From Cladorhizidae sp. MBARI D1340-BT2 (Eukaryota; Porifera; Demospongiae; Poecilosclerida; Cladorhizidae): 64,000 nucleotides of DNA. The position numbers and the translations under genes are program-made. The notes below the pieces were generated by a model. The model did no database searches. It had not been told where the DNA came from and saw only the letters and a list, made by a program, of their open reading frames with translations. The stretch lies in contig JAQNBH010000014.1 of NCBI GenBank assembly GCA_028752905.1, forward strand, positions 26,365,853-26,429,852, in the 5' to 3' direction. Shown here piece after piece: positions 25,706 to 37,672 of the stretch (position 1 is its first letter; every line of letters starts with the position of its first letter).

Positions 25706-25974
25706 ATTTGTTGCTGGCACGCACACTTTTCCTGCCGCTGTGTGCGTGGGAATGGAGCAACTGACAAGTCTGGTACTTGCTTCGCCCAATCCAACACATT
25801 GACCTTCTCTTCAGAGGTGTGGCTTATTATTTTCTGTCCAAAACCTGCTGCACATCTTGGGCCATTTCCTCTCACCACTGCTAGGTAAGGTTGGCGACAC
25901 TTATAGACCTCATGCTCCGTCTACGCATGAGGATGCTTGTCGCATGTGCTCTATCCACGCCTCCACTACAGACG
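25706..25974. other. Spacer, nothing recognised
   Basis: Unique sequence between the 30-bp and 107-bp repeats with no recognisable coding homology. Confidence 0.5.
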
Positions 25975-26637
25975 AGCAGCTGCGTGGGATTAATATTCCC
26001 CTACGGGACGAGCAGCTGCATGGGATCAATATTACGCTATGGGCGAGCAGATGGGCGGGGATTAATATTCCACTATGGGCGAGCAGCTGTGTGGGATTAA
26101 TATTCCCCTATGGTACGAGCAGCTGCATGGGATCAATATTATGCTATGGGCGAGCAGATGGGCGGGGATTAATATTCCACTATGGGCGAGCAGCTGTGCG
26201 GGATTAATATTCCCCTACGGTACGAGCAGCTGCATGGGATCAATATTACGCTATGGGCGAGCAGATGGGCGGGGATTAATATTCCACTATGGGCGAGCAG
26301 CTGTGCGGGATTAATATTCCCCTACGGTACGAGCAGCTGCATGGGATCAATATTACGCTATGGGCGAGCAGATGGGCGGGGATTAATATTCCACTATGGG
26401 CGAGCAGCTGTGCGGGATTAATATTCCCCTACGGTACGAGCAGCTGCATGGGATCAATATTACGCTATGGGCGAGCAGATGGGCGGGGATTAATATTCCA
26501 CTATGGGCGAGCAGCTGTGCGGGATTAATATTCCCCTACGGTACGAGCAGCTGCATGGGATCAATATTACGCTATGGGCGAGCAGATGGGCGGGGATTAA
26601 TATTCCACTATGGGCGAGCAGCTGTGTGGGATCAATA
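25975..26637. repeat. 107-bp tandem repeat (about 6 units)
   Basis: Strict 107-bp periodicity. Each unit contains three internal sub-units, with GATTAATATTCC twice and GATCAATATTACGC once, each with GCGAGCAG(C/A)TG. The last four units are almost identical. An identical 79-codon open frame recurs every 107 bp, as expected from the repetition alone, because 107 is not divisible by three. Confidence 0.93.
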
Positions 26638-27580
26638 AATGCCCCCACAATAACAACAAAATGAGAAAAGTGATTATATCAGTTATCAACCAACTTTACA
26701 GTGTATGCTTAGCCTCTCCACCACACAATGATGTGATCCTACAGAGCTAGGAAGGAGTGCTTTATTTCTTGCATCATATCAGTCTACTTGTTGAAATTAA
26801 TTAGGGGCAATTAATACACACACAGGATTCATTCCTAATGGGTGCTCATAATATCCTCATAATATCCTAAATAATGCCCATCACATCATGGTGTGCCCGT
26901 TTGAATATAGCCATTTGTAGTTCTCCAGAACACAGCCACTAGAAGAGGTCTTAATTTTTGAGGTGAAGAAGTTTGTTTAGCACTCCCAAACCAAACCCCA
27001 AGATGCAAAGATGGTCGACTATGATGAAGCCTTTGATAAGCAGCAGGCCACATAGGTTTTAGGAAGAAATAGAAACGCCAAACCCGCTGTCTACAAGTTT
27101 AAGCTCTTCATCTAAATTTTTATAATTTAATTAACACTTCAAAGTTTATACTTATTAGATGCATCAAAGGGTGGAAAGAAGACACCCACAGCCTCAGGGA
27201 CACATTAGCAGAGCAGCTATCACAGAGAAGCTCAGCGACATCGATATCTTCTCCAACCACTACCAGAAATGTCGGTGAAATATGATCACGGCAACATTCC
27301 AGGGGAGACGAGGGGGGGGGGGAACAGCCACAAATGTGTACTCCCTCATATCTTGTCTGCCGTGTAATCCCTAGGGCATCGAGGCCCTAGCATTAAGAGG
27401 TGGTGGAGACAGGAGAACAGCGAGATTGGATGAGAAGACCAGGAATCACAGAGTGGCCGTCGCTGGGGAAGAGAAACACACTCGTGCGGCATTTCAGGAT
27501 GACATTTTGAGAAGTAAGTCGCTTCGTGTGTTATGACCAATTCCATCGAATTTGCGCCCTTTCCTTTTCCTTTGGGCGTT
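26638..27580. other. Unique spacer, no gene recognised
   Basis: About 940 bp, moderately AT-rich, with a G run at 27310-27320. Open frames are short and match nothing I recognise. Confidence 0.5.
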
Positions 27581-27775
27581 AATGGCTGAGGAGATGCTCA
27601 TAATGGCCGAGGAGAGTACGCTCGTAATGGCCGAGGAAACACTCGTAATGGCCGAGGAGTCGCTCGTAATGGCTGAGGAGAGTATGCTCATAATGGCTGA
27701 AGAGAGTATGCTCATAATGGCTGAGGAGAGCATGCTCATAATGGCCGAGGAGACACTCGTAATGGCCGAGGATGC
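27581..27775. repeat. ATGGC(C/T)GAGGAG minisatellite
   Basis: About nine units of 21 or 27 bp with the word AATGGC(C/T)GAGGAG. All unit lengths are multiples of three, so a plus-strand frame reads MAEES-type repeats (27582-27887) and continues about 35 codons beyond. No homology was recognised, and coding status is undecided but unlikely. Confidence 0.8.
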
Positions 27776-28591
27776 TCCTATGCAAACACGAGCAAGTTCC
27801 CATCATCACTCGACAGGTCCAGGAAGATGTGAGGAATACACACGACACATCTCCATTTATCTCGCACTCACACACTCGCACGATTAGTTGCCAACACAAC
27901 CAAATCCTTAACGATTAAGAAGCAGAGGTTGATGTGTGATGGGGCTGTAACGAGTGGTATCAGCAATGGAGTCGCCCAAAGAGATTGAGAGCAGTTCCCC
28001 ATGCAGATCACCACTCCCCTTAATTTTGGCAACAAGCATGCAAGGAAGTGGTCCAAGGTCCAGCAGGATGAGACCGATGCAAAATTAATGAGATCTCATC
28101 GTTGGGGACGTTGCTTTCCTTCCAAGGCTTAAAAGAAGCGTCACATGCAAGGTCACCTCGGCTGTGGATTTTCCGTCCTGTGGACCGACCAACGGAGATG
28201 TAGATACTCTTGCTAGCATCAGCCGAGCGTCGTCATGCTGACGCTAAACCTCAAGGGAGCGTCGTCACTAACACAAACATTCTAGTTCCGGTTCGGCAAC
28301 ACGCTTACAAAATGTGGCCTTACCCGACAACCTTTACCCGACAATCTTGCTGCTCTCGATAACAGCTTTCCGTGCTTGCAGTCGCTGGCCAGGAAGTGAC
28401 TCAAGGGGCTGCAAGAAGGGGCTATAAAAATGCAGTTCTCGGCAATATTTAATGATTTCAAACATGACTTCAGACTACGCACGCAAGCAGAGGACATCGT
28501 CAAAGACATCATGTCAGAGTTGCTCTTAATTGGGCACATGATAAGTTTGGATAGAGAAATCTTCATTTTATGGATTGCTCAAACCAATTGT
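27776..28591. other. Unique spacer, possible but unassigned coding scraps
   Basis: Contains a plus-strand stretch at 28430-28570 reading QFSAIFNDFKHDFRLRTQAE, which has a protein-like composition but no family I can name. There is no convincing acceptor/donor pair. Otherwise nothing was seen. Confidence 0.4.
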
Positions 28592-28962
28592 TGTGTGCAC
28601 GTGTGTTTGTGTGTGTGTTTGTGTGCATGTGGTATGAGTGTGTGTGTGCATGTGTATGAGTGTGTGCATGTGGTATGAGTGTGTGTGTGCATGTGTTTGT
28701 GTGTTCACGTATGTTTGTGTGTGCATGTGGTATGAGTGTGTGTGCATGTGTTTGTGTGTTCACGTATGTTTGTGTGTGTGTTTGTGTGCATGTGGTATGA
28801 GTGTGTGTGTGCATGTGTATGAGTGTGTGCATGTGGTATGAGTGTGTGTGTGCATGTGTTTGTGTGTTCACGTATGTTTGTGTGTGTGTTTGTGTGCATG
28901 TGTATGAGTGTGTGTGTGAGTGTTTGTGTGTTCACATATGTTTGTGTGTTTGTGTGCATCAT
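28592..28962. repeat. TG-rich compound microsatellite/minisatellite
   Basis: Tandem mixture of GTGTGTGTGCATGTG, GTATGAGTGTG and TTCACGTATGTTTGTGTG blocks. Low-complexity frames on both strands follow from it. Confidence 0.92.
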
Positions 28963-29009
28963 GTCAACATTTGAGAAGGTCATTAGTGAAAATGATTCGT
29001 CATGTGTAA

Positions 29010-29480
29010 TGAAGTAGACATGTTTGTACGCAGAGAGTGTGAGGAGGGGTCTAGCTTCTCCTGGACAATCTGGCGATGCCATTGCGGTCACTAGGGAGAC
29101 TCGTGGCATGGACGTCAGAGAGGATCCTCTGCAAACACAGCTCTGCCAACTTGGGAGAGATCTACCACCACCTGACCAAAAGCATGATGAACTTCTCCTA
29201 AGTGGCGCTCGACTGCGTGTTGATTGGATGCAAGACCAGCTTCAATCACAGTTGGCTTGACCAAAGGCCATACGCTGCATCTGCACCGCCAGGCTTGGAG
29301 CACCTCCCTCTCGAGAGGTTGGTGAGGATTTCCACTCGCACTTTGCAGCTTTATGCGTGTGTGTTAAGGACGAGGGAGGGGCTTCTGGAGAGAAAAGTCG
29401 GTAAGCATCGAGGTCTTCAGAGATGTCATGTTCCTTTAGGAGTGTGGTGTGTGTCACTTCGAGCCAATTAGCACAATGTC
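29010..29480. other. GC-richer unique segment, coding potential unassigned
   Basis: Overlapping open frames exist on both strands (plus 29024-29260 and 29202-29471; minus 29115-29303 and 29242-29457). Composition is more gene-like than the surroundings, but I recognise no domain and cannot choose a strand. It could be an exon of an unrecognised gene or an old insertion. Confidence 0.35.
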
Positions 29481-29688
29481 AGAGTTCGGGTTGGCTCGCA
29501 TATCCAACTCAAAATGACCGCCAGGAAGTTCTCTAGGCGAGGAATTCTCGCCTCCTACATGTGAAGTAATTGTATCTGCTGCTAACCATTCTCGTAAACT
29601 TTCAGGGGTCTTAATAAATTACCAAATCTGTGACGACAAACTTTCAGTGGAACAGTTGGTAAAGTTAAACTTATTAGATCAATCATAG

Positions 29689-30594
29689 CAGTGTTCTCCC
29701 CAGAGAATTTAAGCGATCCAATATCCCTTTGAAGTTGAAGACGTGTTGACCGATACGCCTAACGTTGCACTATTGCAGTTCAAGATTAATTTATTTTTAT
29801 CAAACTGATGACGTAATAGAATTTAATTTATTTGTATTGTGGGTGTGGTTGGTGAAAAATGGCAGCAGTTGAGCTCCACGGCAGCTCCCGTCTCTCTCTC
29901 TCTCGAGTGAGACTTACTGAAGTGTAGACGAGGTGCTCCTAGCAGGGCCCACACAAGCTGGCATTGATATAAAAATGGAAGTTGAACTTTCCCTGGATGA
30001 TAGAGTTGGAGGATGGGTAAGGTGTGGCATGTTCGCTCTGCTGATAATATAATCATAAGCCTAGGAAGGTTGCCATCGGCCGAGCGACATGCATCAACTT
30101 CCCTCGCATGACTCTTAACAAGGCGGAGCTTAGTGAAGCATGTGAAGAGTAAGTGTTATGGTAGCTGACTTGGATTTGGGGCGATGGCGCAGTGTCTAGG
30201 AGATGTCATTAGCACTCAACTTTACACCTAAAGAGTCTTCTCTTGGTGTTTATGAAAACATTTCTTCCAGAATCGTCATGTAAACAGTACACAATAGTTA
30301 CTTCACCCACTCAAGATAATTATATTTACTATAATAAGAGCATTCATGCTTCAGGATAATTTATAGAATATGTAGTCAATCGTAATTATGTATATACTGC
30401 TTGTTGCATGATACTGCACTGATTCATATCTCTTTTACATGTAACAATATTATGTCTAGTTCAGTGTCTCCTGCATCCTGTAAACACAGTAATGAATACA
30501 AGACCAAAAAAACACAGCCCATCATGGTTTATTAGTCCGCTACTCGACCGATGACATGCCAACATCCCTCACAAAAATCCTGGGGAGAATACTG
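29689..30594 (+). mobile_element. CAGTGTTCTCC-terminal element, copy 2 (complete)
   Basis: A complete copy of about 906 bp. The left end is CAGTGTTCTCCCCAG and the right end CTGGGGAGAATACTG, an inverted repeat with one mismatch. CATAG is found directly outside both ends and is a candidate 5-bp target duplication. Homologous to 21487-22211 and 44390-45314. No transposase frame. CAGTG ends recall hAT elements, but an 8-bp duplication is not visible, so the superfamily is not assigned. Confidence 0.85.
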
Positions 30595-31039
30595 CATAGC
30601 AATAGCTTCCCAACAACCAACCAACCAACCAACCAGCCAACCAACACGTTCTATGTCATGACTTACTCGATAAACTACTCTTGATGAAGGCCTGACAAAG
30701 AGTAAAATTTAAGTTGCTATTGAACAAGTGATTATCTATACTATGCCCACCAAAGAGTTCATTGAGAGCAAATTATATGCTCTGGCATACAAGGCAGTTC
30801 TCCAGCCATGTCCTTAGGCATCTCTTGAACATAATATATATGAGCGTCTTCTTCTGTCTAAACATTGCTGTCCATTGTTGTTGCCGCTCAAGGGCTCTCC
30901 TCTGCCTCCGGGCATGCGGCTGCGTCCTCGCTACTCTAGACCTTGCTCTTGTTGTTCATCTTGCTTCCTCCTGGAACGCTCACTCCTCCCACATCTAGCT
31001 CTAGTTACCGCTATCTGGAACACCTGAGTGGTACCTTCC
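30595..31039. other. Unique spacer, no gene recognised
   Basis: Contains a short CCAACCAACCAACCAACC microsatellite (30610-30650). A 78-codon plus frame (30762-30998) has no homology I recognise. Confidence 0.5.
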
Positions 31040-31412
31040 TCTCAGCCACGCTGCCCCAGGTCCCCTCCCACTGCTCCGGGTGACCTCCCACTGCTCCGGG
31101 TTCCCCTCCCACTTCTCCGGGTCCCCTCTCGCTGCTCTGGGTCCCCTCCCACTGCTCCGGGTCCCCTCTCGCTGCTCCAGGTTCCCTCCCACTGCTCCGG
31201 GTCCCCCTCCCACTGCTCCGGGTTCCCTCCCACTGCTCCTGGCCCCCTCCCACTGCTCCAGGTTCCCTCTCGCTGCTCCGGGTTCCCTCCCACTGCTCCG
31301 GGTCCCCTCTCACTGCTCCAGGTTCCCCTCCCACTGCTCCGGGTCCCCTCCCACTGCTCCAGGTCCCCTCCCACGGCTCCTGGACCCCTCTCACTGCTCC
31401 GGGTTCCCTCTC
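31040..31412. repeat. About 19-bp GC-rich minisatellite (about 19 units)
   Basis: Units of CCCTCCCACTGCTCCGGGT with variants CCTCTCGCTGCTCC and an occasional extra C. Length varies between 19 and 21 bp, so the overlapping open frames on both strands shift repeatedly and are treated as artefacts. Confidence 0.92.
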
Positions 31413-32519
31413 GCTATCTGTTCTCGCACTTCTCTAGGCATTTCAGCTGCTTCATGCCGGCTCCTGAAAATCAAAACCAGCTTCTCCTTCTCCATTACTC
31501 CTCCCCCAGGAAACGTGCAACTGAGACTAATGATGGCAGCAGGTCAGCGTGAACACTGGACGGTAATTGGACGGTGATCCCAAATGTTCGCGCAAGCGTG
31601 ACAACCAACCATTGAACAACAACGTCGAACAAAAATATGCGCCCCTCCCCCCCTCCCCCAACACTAACCCTCAGCACTTCCATGCAGAGACAAAACAACT
31701 CTTAAGCCATTCAGAAAAGATGGCACATGTTCTACTCTTGAGCGCAATGGCATCTGTTTCAGGTCGGTCTGTTTCAGGTCGGTCTGAAGTGGACGATCCA
31801 GAGGACAGGAAGATTTGATGGGGACACATCAGCTCCGAGGGAATCACACTCTTCAAGGAATACATCCGTTGCATGCCTTCAAGACAAGGTCTTTTATCTT
31901 GACCAGGATATCGAACTTACAACCAGCCCGAGCAGTGAGCAGCTCCCACAAAGACATGGTGCGTGTGTGCTCACTTTGCATGGTTGCCTAGGCAATAAAA
32001 TGCAAACACCACGGCTAAGTGCAGATCTATGGATTTTTAATTAAGTGGAGATGTGGTGTGAAACAGGTGACCTCTTAGAGGCCACTCCCACTAGCGAGGC
32101 GACTCGGCACTTTTGTGATACTGCGAGTATGGTGCCATGTCGCTTCACTCGAATAGACCGGATTTCTATTCGAGCTCCGGTTGCTACGTGCCGGTCGAGA
32201 CATGCTGATGTGCTTTAATTGGGTTTATCCCCCCAAAAAGTTCTTCTTTTAAGGAAGAAATGAAAGCATAAAGGTCGATGGAGGCAGTGAGGGACTTTCC
32301 TGGCATTTGGCTGTATCCCACAAGTCATATACGGGTTGTAGGTTCAAAATTAATGGATGGAGTTCGTAATTCTGTCTGAAAGTCAAATAGTTTGAAGCAA
32401 TGTGGCACGACCGGTTGATATTGTGAGATGATTCGAAGTGATGCGACGCAAACTGATGGGGGGAGGGGCATTGAGGTGTTGTCACACAGTGAGGTGAGAG
32501 GTCACATGGACACAACTAG
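31413..32519. other. Unique spacer, no gene recognised
   Basis: No recognisable coding homology. A small tandem TTTCAGGTCGGTCTG duplication is visible at 31758-31787. Otherwise nothing is supported. Confidence 0.5.
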
Positions 32520-32542
32520 AGGTGGTAACAGCCATTCCATTT

Positions 32543-32884
32543 GTGACTCGCGTGACAACAATGCTAATTACATGGCACCACTCATTTAAACTAAGCTGGT
32601 ATACAATTTTAATTTTTTGTTGATTAGGATCCTCTATATTGACACCAAAAATAATTTTTCTTCGACTTTTCTTTAAAGCACTAGACCAACTCAGAGTGTG
32701 TGACTCGCGTGGCCGACATAAACCCGATTTCTCTACATCATTTCACACCTCTCAATTTGTCTCAAAACAAACTACCACGTGGAAAATTAGTTTGATACAC
32801 TAGCCAGCAGCTAAAAAAAACTCACTTTGCAAAAATTGTCAACTAGCTTCGTACGGTTTCCTAGAAAAATGTGACTCGCGTGAC
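32543..32884 (+). repeat. Left cluster of GTGACTCGCGTGAC motifs
   Basis: Copies at 32543-32556 (perfect), 32700-32713 (ends TGGC) and 32871-32884 (perfect). All have the same orientation as those on the right side of the gene. Each motif is itself two GTGAC words separated by TCGC. Confidence 0.8.
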
Positions 32885-33184
32885 GGAGTCTCAGATTATG
32901 ATCTTAGGAGTACTTTCATTAGACTGTGCTTCACTGAAATGCCACAAAAGTGTTTATTAAACCTCAAAACAAATAAGGCAAGATTCATTCAAAACATTTG
33001 ACTTTGGCTCCAGATAAGTGGGTGTGCACTAGAACTAGAACAAGTTTAGCAAAAAACTCAATAATATGAACTATGTATGGACAAACCTGTTCAATACAAC
33101 AAGGACAGCAAAATCAAACAAACATAATGGGGTAACTAATGTGCAACAATCCGGGTCCTACAGCAAAGAGCAGGTGAAAGAAAC

Positions 33185-35164
33185 TTAGTCGGTGGTCAAG
33201 CAACTTGACTGATCCCAACGGAACGTCTGGAATTTCTTTGCTATGTCATCCACGCAAGTTATGGTGAAAGGATCATGGCCGTTGAGTTCCAAGGGCCCCG
33301 CAAAGATCCAAACTGGAGAGACACACTCTGTATCATCTGTGCGTGGCCAAGTATAAGTTCCATTGAGGGCATCTTTCCTGAGAAACTTTATTTTAAAGTG
33401 TTGCTGTTCACCCATGACATTGCATGTACATGTGCTCAAAATACGTCCAATGTAATACTTGGGGGGTTCTTCATAGTACACACTGTAGTAGTATGCATTC
33501 ACCTCGATGTTAGCAAGGGTGTTAAGAGCGGTGCCTCCTACCACTTCTGCTCCAAGCAGTTACCTCAGCTGAATAGACTTTCACTTTCACAGCCTTTCCA
33601 TCATTTTCCATGAAATGGAAGGAGGAAATTCCCTTGATAGGAGGAGCATGATCGAAGATTGTTTGGAGGCCTAACTCCTCAGCCCGGCTCCTCAGTGGTG
33701 ATGAGACTGGAGGCAATGCCAGAATTCTGAATGGCTTCATAAAAATCACGAGCCCTGTTAATAATCCACCGACGAGACATCACTTTGGTTGATGCAATAC
33801 GCTTAATAGTGCTATACCGATGCCATCAACAGGGCCTTTGCCATGACTTGTGGCACTGAAATTCCAAGTCAGCCCAACATCATGTCTGGAGCTGACAAGA
33901 GGCAGTGCGTTTGCGATGTACCTATTCTTGAATTGTGAAGCGGGTCCATCAGTCCACCCTCTGATGCGCTCGCAACCACCTAAAGATGTTGATTGCAAGA
34001 TTTCATCCAGGAAGACTTTGGCTGCAGTTTTATTGTGTTCCAGAGAATCACTGATGACTACGCGTGATGTAGTGTTACCACGGAACCAAAGGACTGAAGT
34101 GAAAACGGTCACCCGCCCCTGATTCCAATGTGCGGATTGAATTTCATCTTCTGCCACACACTTGAAGTTTTCGGCAAAGTCCATTTGCAAAACTGCCATC
34201 GTCGACACTGCACTTGATCCTCTACATATTTCTTGGATTTTTGACGTTTGATGTAGACATGTGTCCTCCAGGCTTCCACTTTCCTCAATCTTATTCATCC
34301 GATTATTCACATCTTGCCATTTGAACCACTTCACTGAAGTCTTCTTTAGGTCGTCATTTTCAGGCAACGGATACCTACTGGCAAAGCCACACTCATCATG
34401 ACTGCATGTGCTGAACCAACACTTAACATCTGCTGGTGACACAAGACACGAATTTGGCATATCCTTGGAATATGTCGGTACAACCGGGAACAACTTATGA
34501 AGAGCATCCACCGCCATTATGAAATTCTCACGATAAACACATACACAGACGTTGGCAGGCATTTGTGAATTGAGCATGACTTGATGGGGGGGGGGAGCTC
34601 AGCAAATTTGCTCATACCTATCTTTACATTGGGATGCTCTTCTTCGAAGAGAGCATATGTCTCTCTAATGTTGATGATCAAGTGTCTCTTCTGAAGTTTC
34701 TCTTTGCCTATTTCAGAACGCATTGTTATGACATCACGTTCCCCTGGTGCCATGCGACTGACATCATCTCGCACATAGACAGCTCGCACTAACTCCACTG
34801 TCTCATTTGCAAGACGTGTCATCCTGGTCTTTTTTCAGGCAATTTCATGGCCAGACTGAAGTCATCTGCCAGTCTCCGGAGAACTGCTTTCTTCTTTCGA
34901 GGGCTTTTAGGAAGAGCCCCCCTAGCTTTATTAACCGCTTTTCCCAATGACCGTGATGATAAAAAAGCTTTGGGGCTGGCCTGTGCCAAAGGAGTAACAA
35001 TCTTGGCCTTCCTTCTTCTCCCTAGACCGCTGTTTCCGTATGCGGGCTTTTTCTCGTTCCTTTTCCAGGGCATCAGCTGACAAGGTCGCTTTTTTCTTCG
35101 CTCGGTGTTCCCCGGGAGTATCCAGCATTTCGAGCTTTGTATTTGTCATACTGGTCTGTATCAC
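33185..35164 (-). pseudogene. DDE-like transposase-derived gene, frameshifted
   Basis: Successive minus-strand frames form one protein in order. First comes a basic segment (EREKARIRKQRSREKK) like a bZIP basic region. A Lys/Arg-rich linker follows, then a block with FAELPPP and VCVCVYRENF. A core follows with MDFAENFKC, a WTDGPASQFKNRYI block and ATSHGKGPVDG. An aromatic-rich tail (NAYYYSVYYEEPP) closes it. The core Asp residues and HGKG block look like those of a metazoan transposon-derived protein family that I cannot assign to a superfamily. At least five frame breaks occur, near 35000, 34825 (A run), 34590 (C run), 33800 and 33690. Confidence 0.7.
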
Positions 35165-35480
35165 ACTTCAGCTTTGTGTGATATCGTCTTTGTCTCCCTG
35201 CAGTCTTCCCATCATCAGGCCTAAAAGAAATAAAAAAGTCTTCATTATTTTCTGCTTACTACAGTTCATGCTTTAGAATTCAGTAACTTTGGCTAGAATA
35301 GCTCCTGGTACATTGGAAGCATGGTAACAAACTTGACTTGATTATGTGACACCTTGACAAGTAAAATGGGTTGTCTTGATGCTAATCCTTCCTTACTATC
35401 CATCAACTCGCGTTCTACGATATGGAATCGTGGAATGGACCATAAACAATCATCAAGTAGCAAGAATGATATCCTATCCT

Positions 35481-35670
35481 GTGACTCGCGTGACGTGACT
35501 CGCGTGACATAAGGAACTGTACCGACAATAGGTGACCATGATAAAAAATCTATTTAGCTATTCTTACTCCTTCCTATAGCAATGACACTCTTACAAGGAG
35601 ACACTCAGCAATTATCACTTGATAGAGAGCTAGATTAATAAATGTACTTACTTGTGTTGACTCGTGTGAC
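35481..35670 (+). repeat. Right cluster of GTGACTCGCGTGAC motifs
   Basis: Two perfect copies in direct tandem (35481-35494 and 35495-35508) and a variant TTGACTCGTGTGAC (35657-35670). They mirror the left cluster around the DDE-like gene. Confidence 0.8.
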
Positions 35671-36019
35671 GACATTTTGCAGGAGTTTTCACTTTCTGAA
35701 ATTCTAAAAACTTTCAGGCAAAACCTAACTTGAACAGGAGATGTACTGGCTGCCAGATAGAGCAATGGATGATACAATAACAAGTGGATGATGCAATAAC
35801 CCTTGAGGAATTCCATTAACTGGAATGGAACAGTTTAACACTGGTAGGGACTTGACTGGTCAACCCACTTCCTAAGGTTGTTATAGGTCGCCAGATGGAC
35901 TAATCGGCTTGAATTTCTGGATTTATACCATTTAAACATTCCTCTTTCCAACAAACAATGAAAGTTGGCAAAAATTGTTTTTTTTTATTTCCACTTTGAA
36001 GGGTACCTTTGCATGGAAT

Positions 36020-36595
36020 GGCTGGTCATGTGATGTCAGGGGCGAACATGGGCATGACTGGAGGTGGTCATGTGATGCCAGGGACAAACATGGACACAAC
36101 TGGAGGTGGTCATGTGACAGCCTGGGCAAATGTGGGCATGACTGGAGGTGGTCATGTGACATCAGCCTGGGCAAACATGGGCATGACTGGAGGTGGTCAT
36201 GTGACATCATGGACAAACATGGATACAACTGGAGGTGGTCATGTGACATCAGCCTGGGCAAACATGGGCATGACTGGAGGTGGTCATGTGACATCATGGA
36301 CAAACATGGATACAACTGGAGGTGGTCATGTGACATCATGGACAAACATGGATACAACTGGAGGTGGTCATGTGACATCAGCCTGGGTAAACATGGGCTT
36401 GACTGGAGGTGGTCATGTGACATCAGGGGCAAACATGGGCATGACTGGAGGTGGTCATGTGACATCATGGACAAACATGGATACAACTGGAGGTGGTCAT
36501 GTGACATCAGCCTGGGCAAACATGGGCTTGACTGGAGGTGGTCATGTGATGTCAGGGGCAAACATGGGCATAACTGGAGGTGGTCACATGATATC
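36020..36595. repeat. 42/45-bp tandem repeat (about 13 units)
   Basis: Units start GGAGGTGGTCATGTGACATC and differ by a 3-bp GCC insertion (45 against 42 bp). Every length change is a multiple of three, so one plus frame (36009-36611, TGGGHVTSWTNMDTT-type repeats) stays open over the whole array and ends 16 bp after it. No signal peptide, flanking domain or splice site supports a gene, so it is listed as a repeat with undecided coding status. Confidence 0.85.
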
Positions 36596-36599
36596 AAAA

Positions 36600-37672
36600 A
36601 CACCCAGATGAAACATCTTAGGTGACGACGCCTCCCCAAGATCCTCCGCTGGAAGGTTCAAGGTGCTGCTAACAGCAGCCAGTTAGTGACATTCCCAAGA
36701 TTGTTGGCAACCCACGAGACTTCAGTTCCGAAAGCTCCCTCCTGAGGCTAACCAATTTGTGACACTACCATTTGGGTCGCCAAATCAACGCACCTGACAA
36801 CCAATTAGTCCTTTAGTTCACAGAGGCCGCTTGCATTCCGAAACATTTGTAGTCATGGCATCTTGTTTAGAAGGCGTGGCTTCGTAACTTATGGGCGTGA
36901 CTCTAGACAGCGCATATAAAAACATCATTAAATAAATACACAGGAGCAATTTCTGTTGAGACTTCCTCCGGCCATCATGAGATTAGCTGCCAACTATTTA
37001 CGTTGCTGTTTATATCAACCATGTTTATAGCTGCCACTTCTTAGCCACGAAGAAACTGTTTATATCATTAGAATGCAAATATAATAAGCTGCAGTTTGGT
37101 GTAAGAATCAGCTCCTTTGAGGTAAGCTAACAAAAGCTACGCAGTGCCACTACATCGCTATACGTATACGACAAACATTACAGCAAAGAAATCCATCCAT
37201 CCAGGAGCTTCCTTCCTCAAGAGCGAAGATTCAGAGTGACTCCAGGTACACACAAGTGCCGCGTGCAGCTCTCCTCCGAAGGTCTTCTAGAAACAGCAGT
37301 GAAGGCCAGGAAGAGAGCGATGATGGACTTCTGTCAGCCATTAAAAAAATCTTTCTCGGCCTGTCAAATTGAAAGTCAATTTATTTTATATCAACAGAGC
37401 AGTCTACTGGGCATGTGCAGGGAAAATATCCTGGCTTCGCGCGATTGGTACATTTCCTATTAAAAAAAATATTGTGACGCGTGTAGAGTTTGTGGATGCA
37501 CTCAATTGCTGCGCGTCACCAGTCAGTCCGTCCCAACACTTCTCCTCAGCCGACTTGTACTAAAATCACTTACGAGCACATAGCCACACCCACTCCATAT
37601 AACCACATTCATCTCATGCAGCAATGCCACTTTAATAATGCACCCATCCATAACACGAATTTGACAACCCTT
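36600..37672. other. Unique spacer, no gene recognised
   Basis: About 1.07 kb. Open frames of 60-75 codons (37236-37563) match no family I recognise. Confidence 0.5.

Larger units (their letters stand above)
32520..35840 (-). mobile_element. Probable DNA transposon carrying the DDE-like gene
   Basis: Boundaries are inferred. A transposase-like minus-strand gene (33185-35164) is flanked on both sides by copies of GTGACTCGCGTGAC, three to the left and three to the right, which resembles subterminal transposase-binding repeats. Candidate diverged terminal repeats are GGTAACAGCCATTCCATT near 32526 and the reverse complement of TGGAATGGAACAGTTTAACA near 35822. These ends match only partly, so the exact limits are uncertain. 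Confidence 0.45.

Noticed and set aside
29115..29303. PRMT5 downstream exon on the minus strand
   Set aside because: VVVDLSQVGRAVFAEDPL has no convincing match to any PRMT5 segment and lacks proper splice borders.
31011..31394. Gly/Arg-rich or Pro-rich repetitive proteins on both strands (silk- or collagen-like)
   Set aside because: They arise from the 19-bp GC-rich minisatellite. Unit length varies between 19 and 21 bp and the reading frame drifts.
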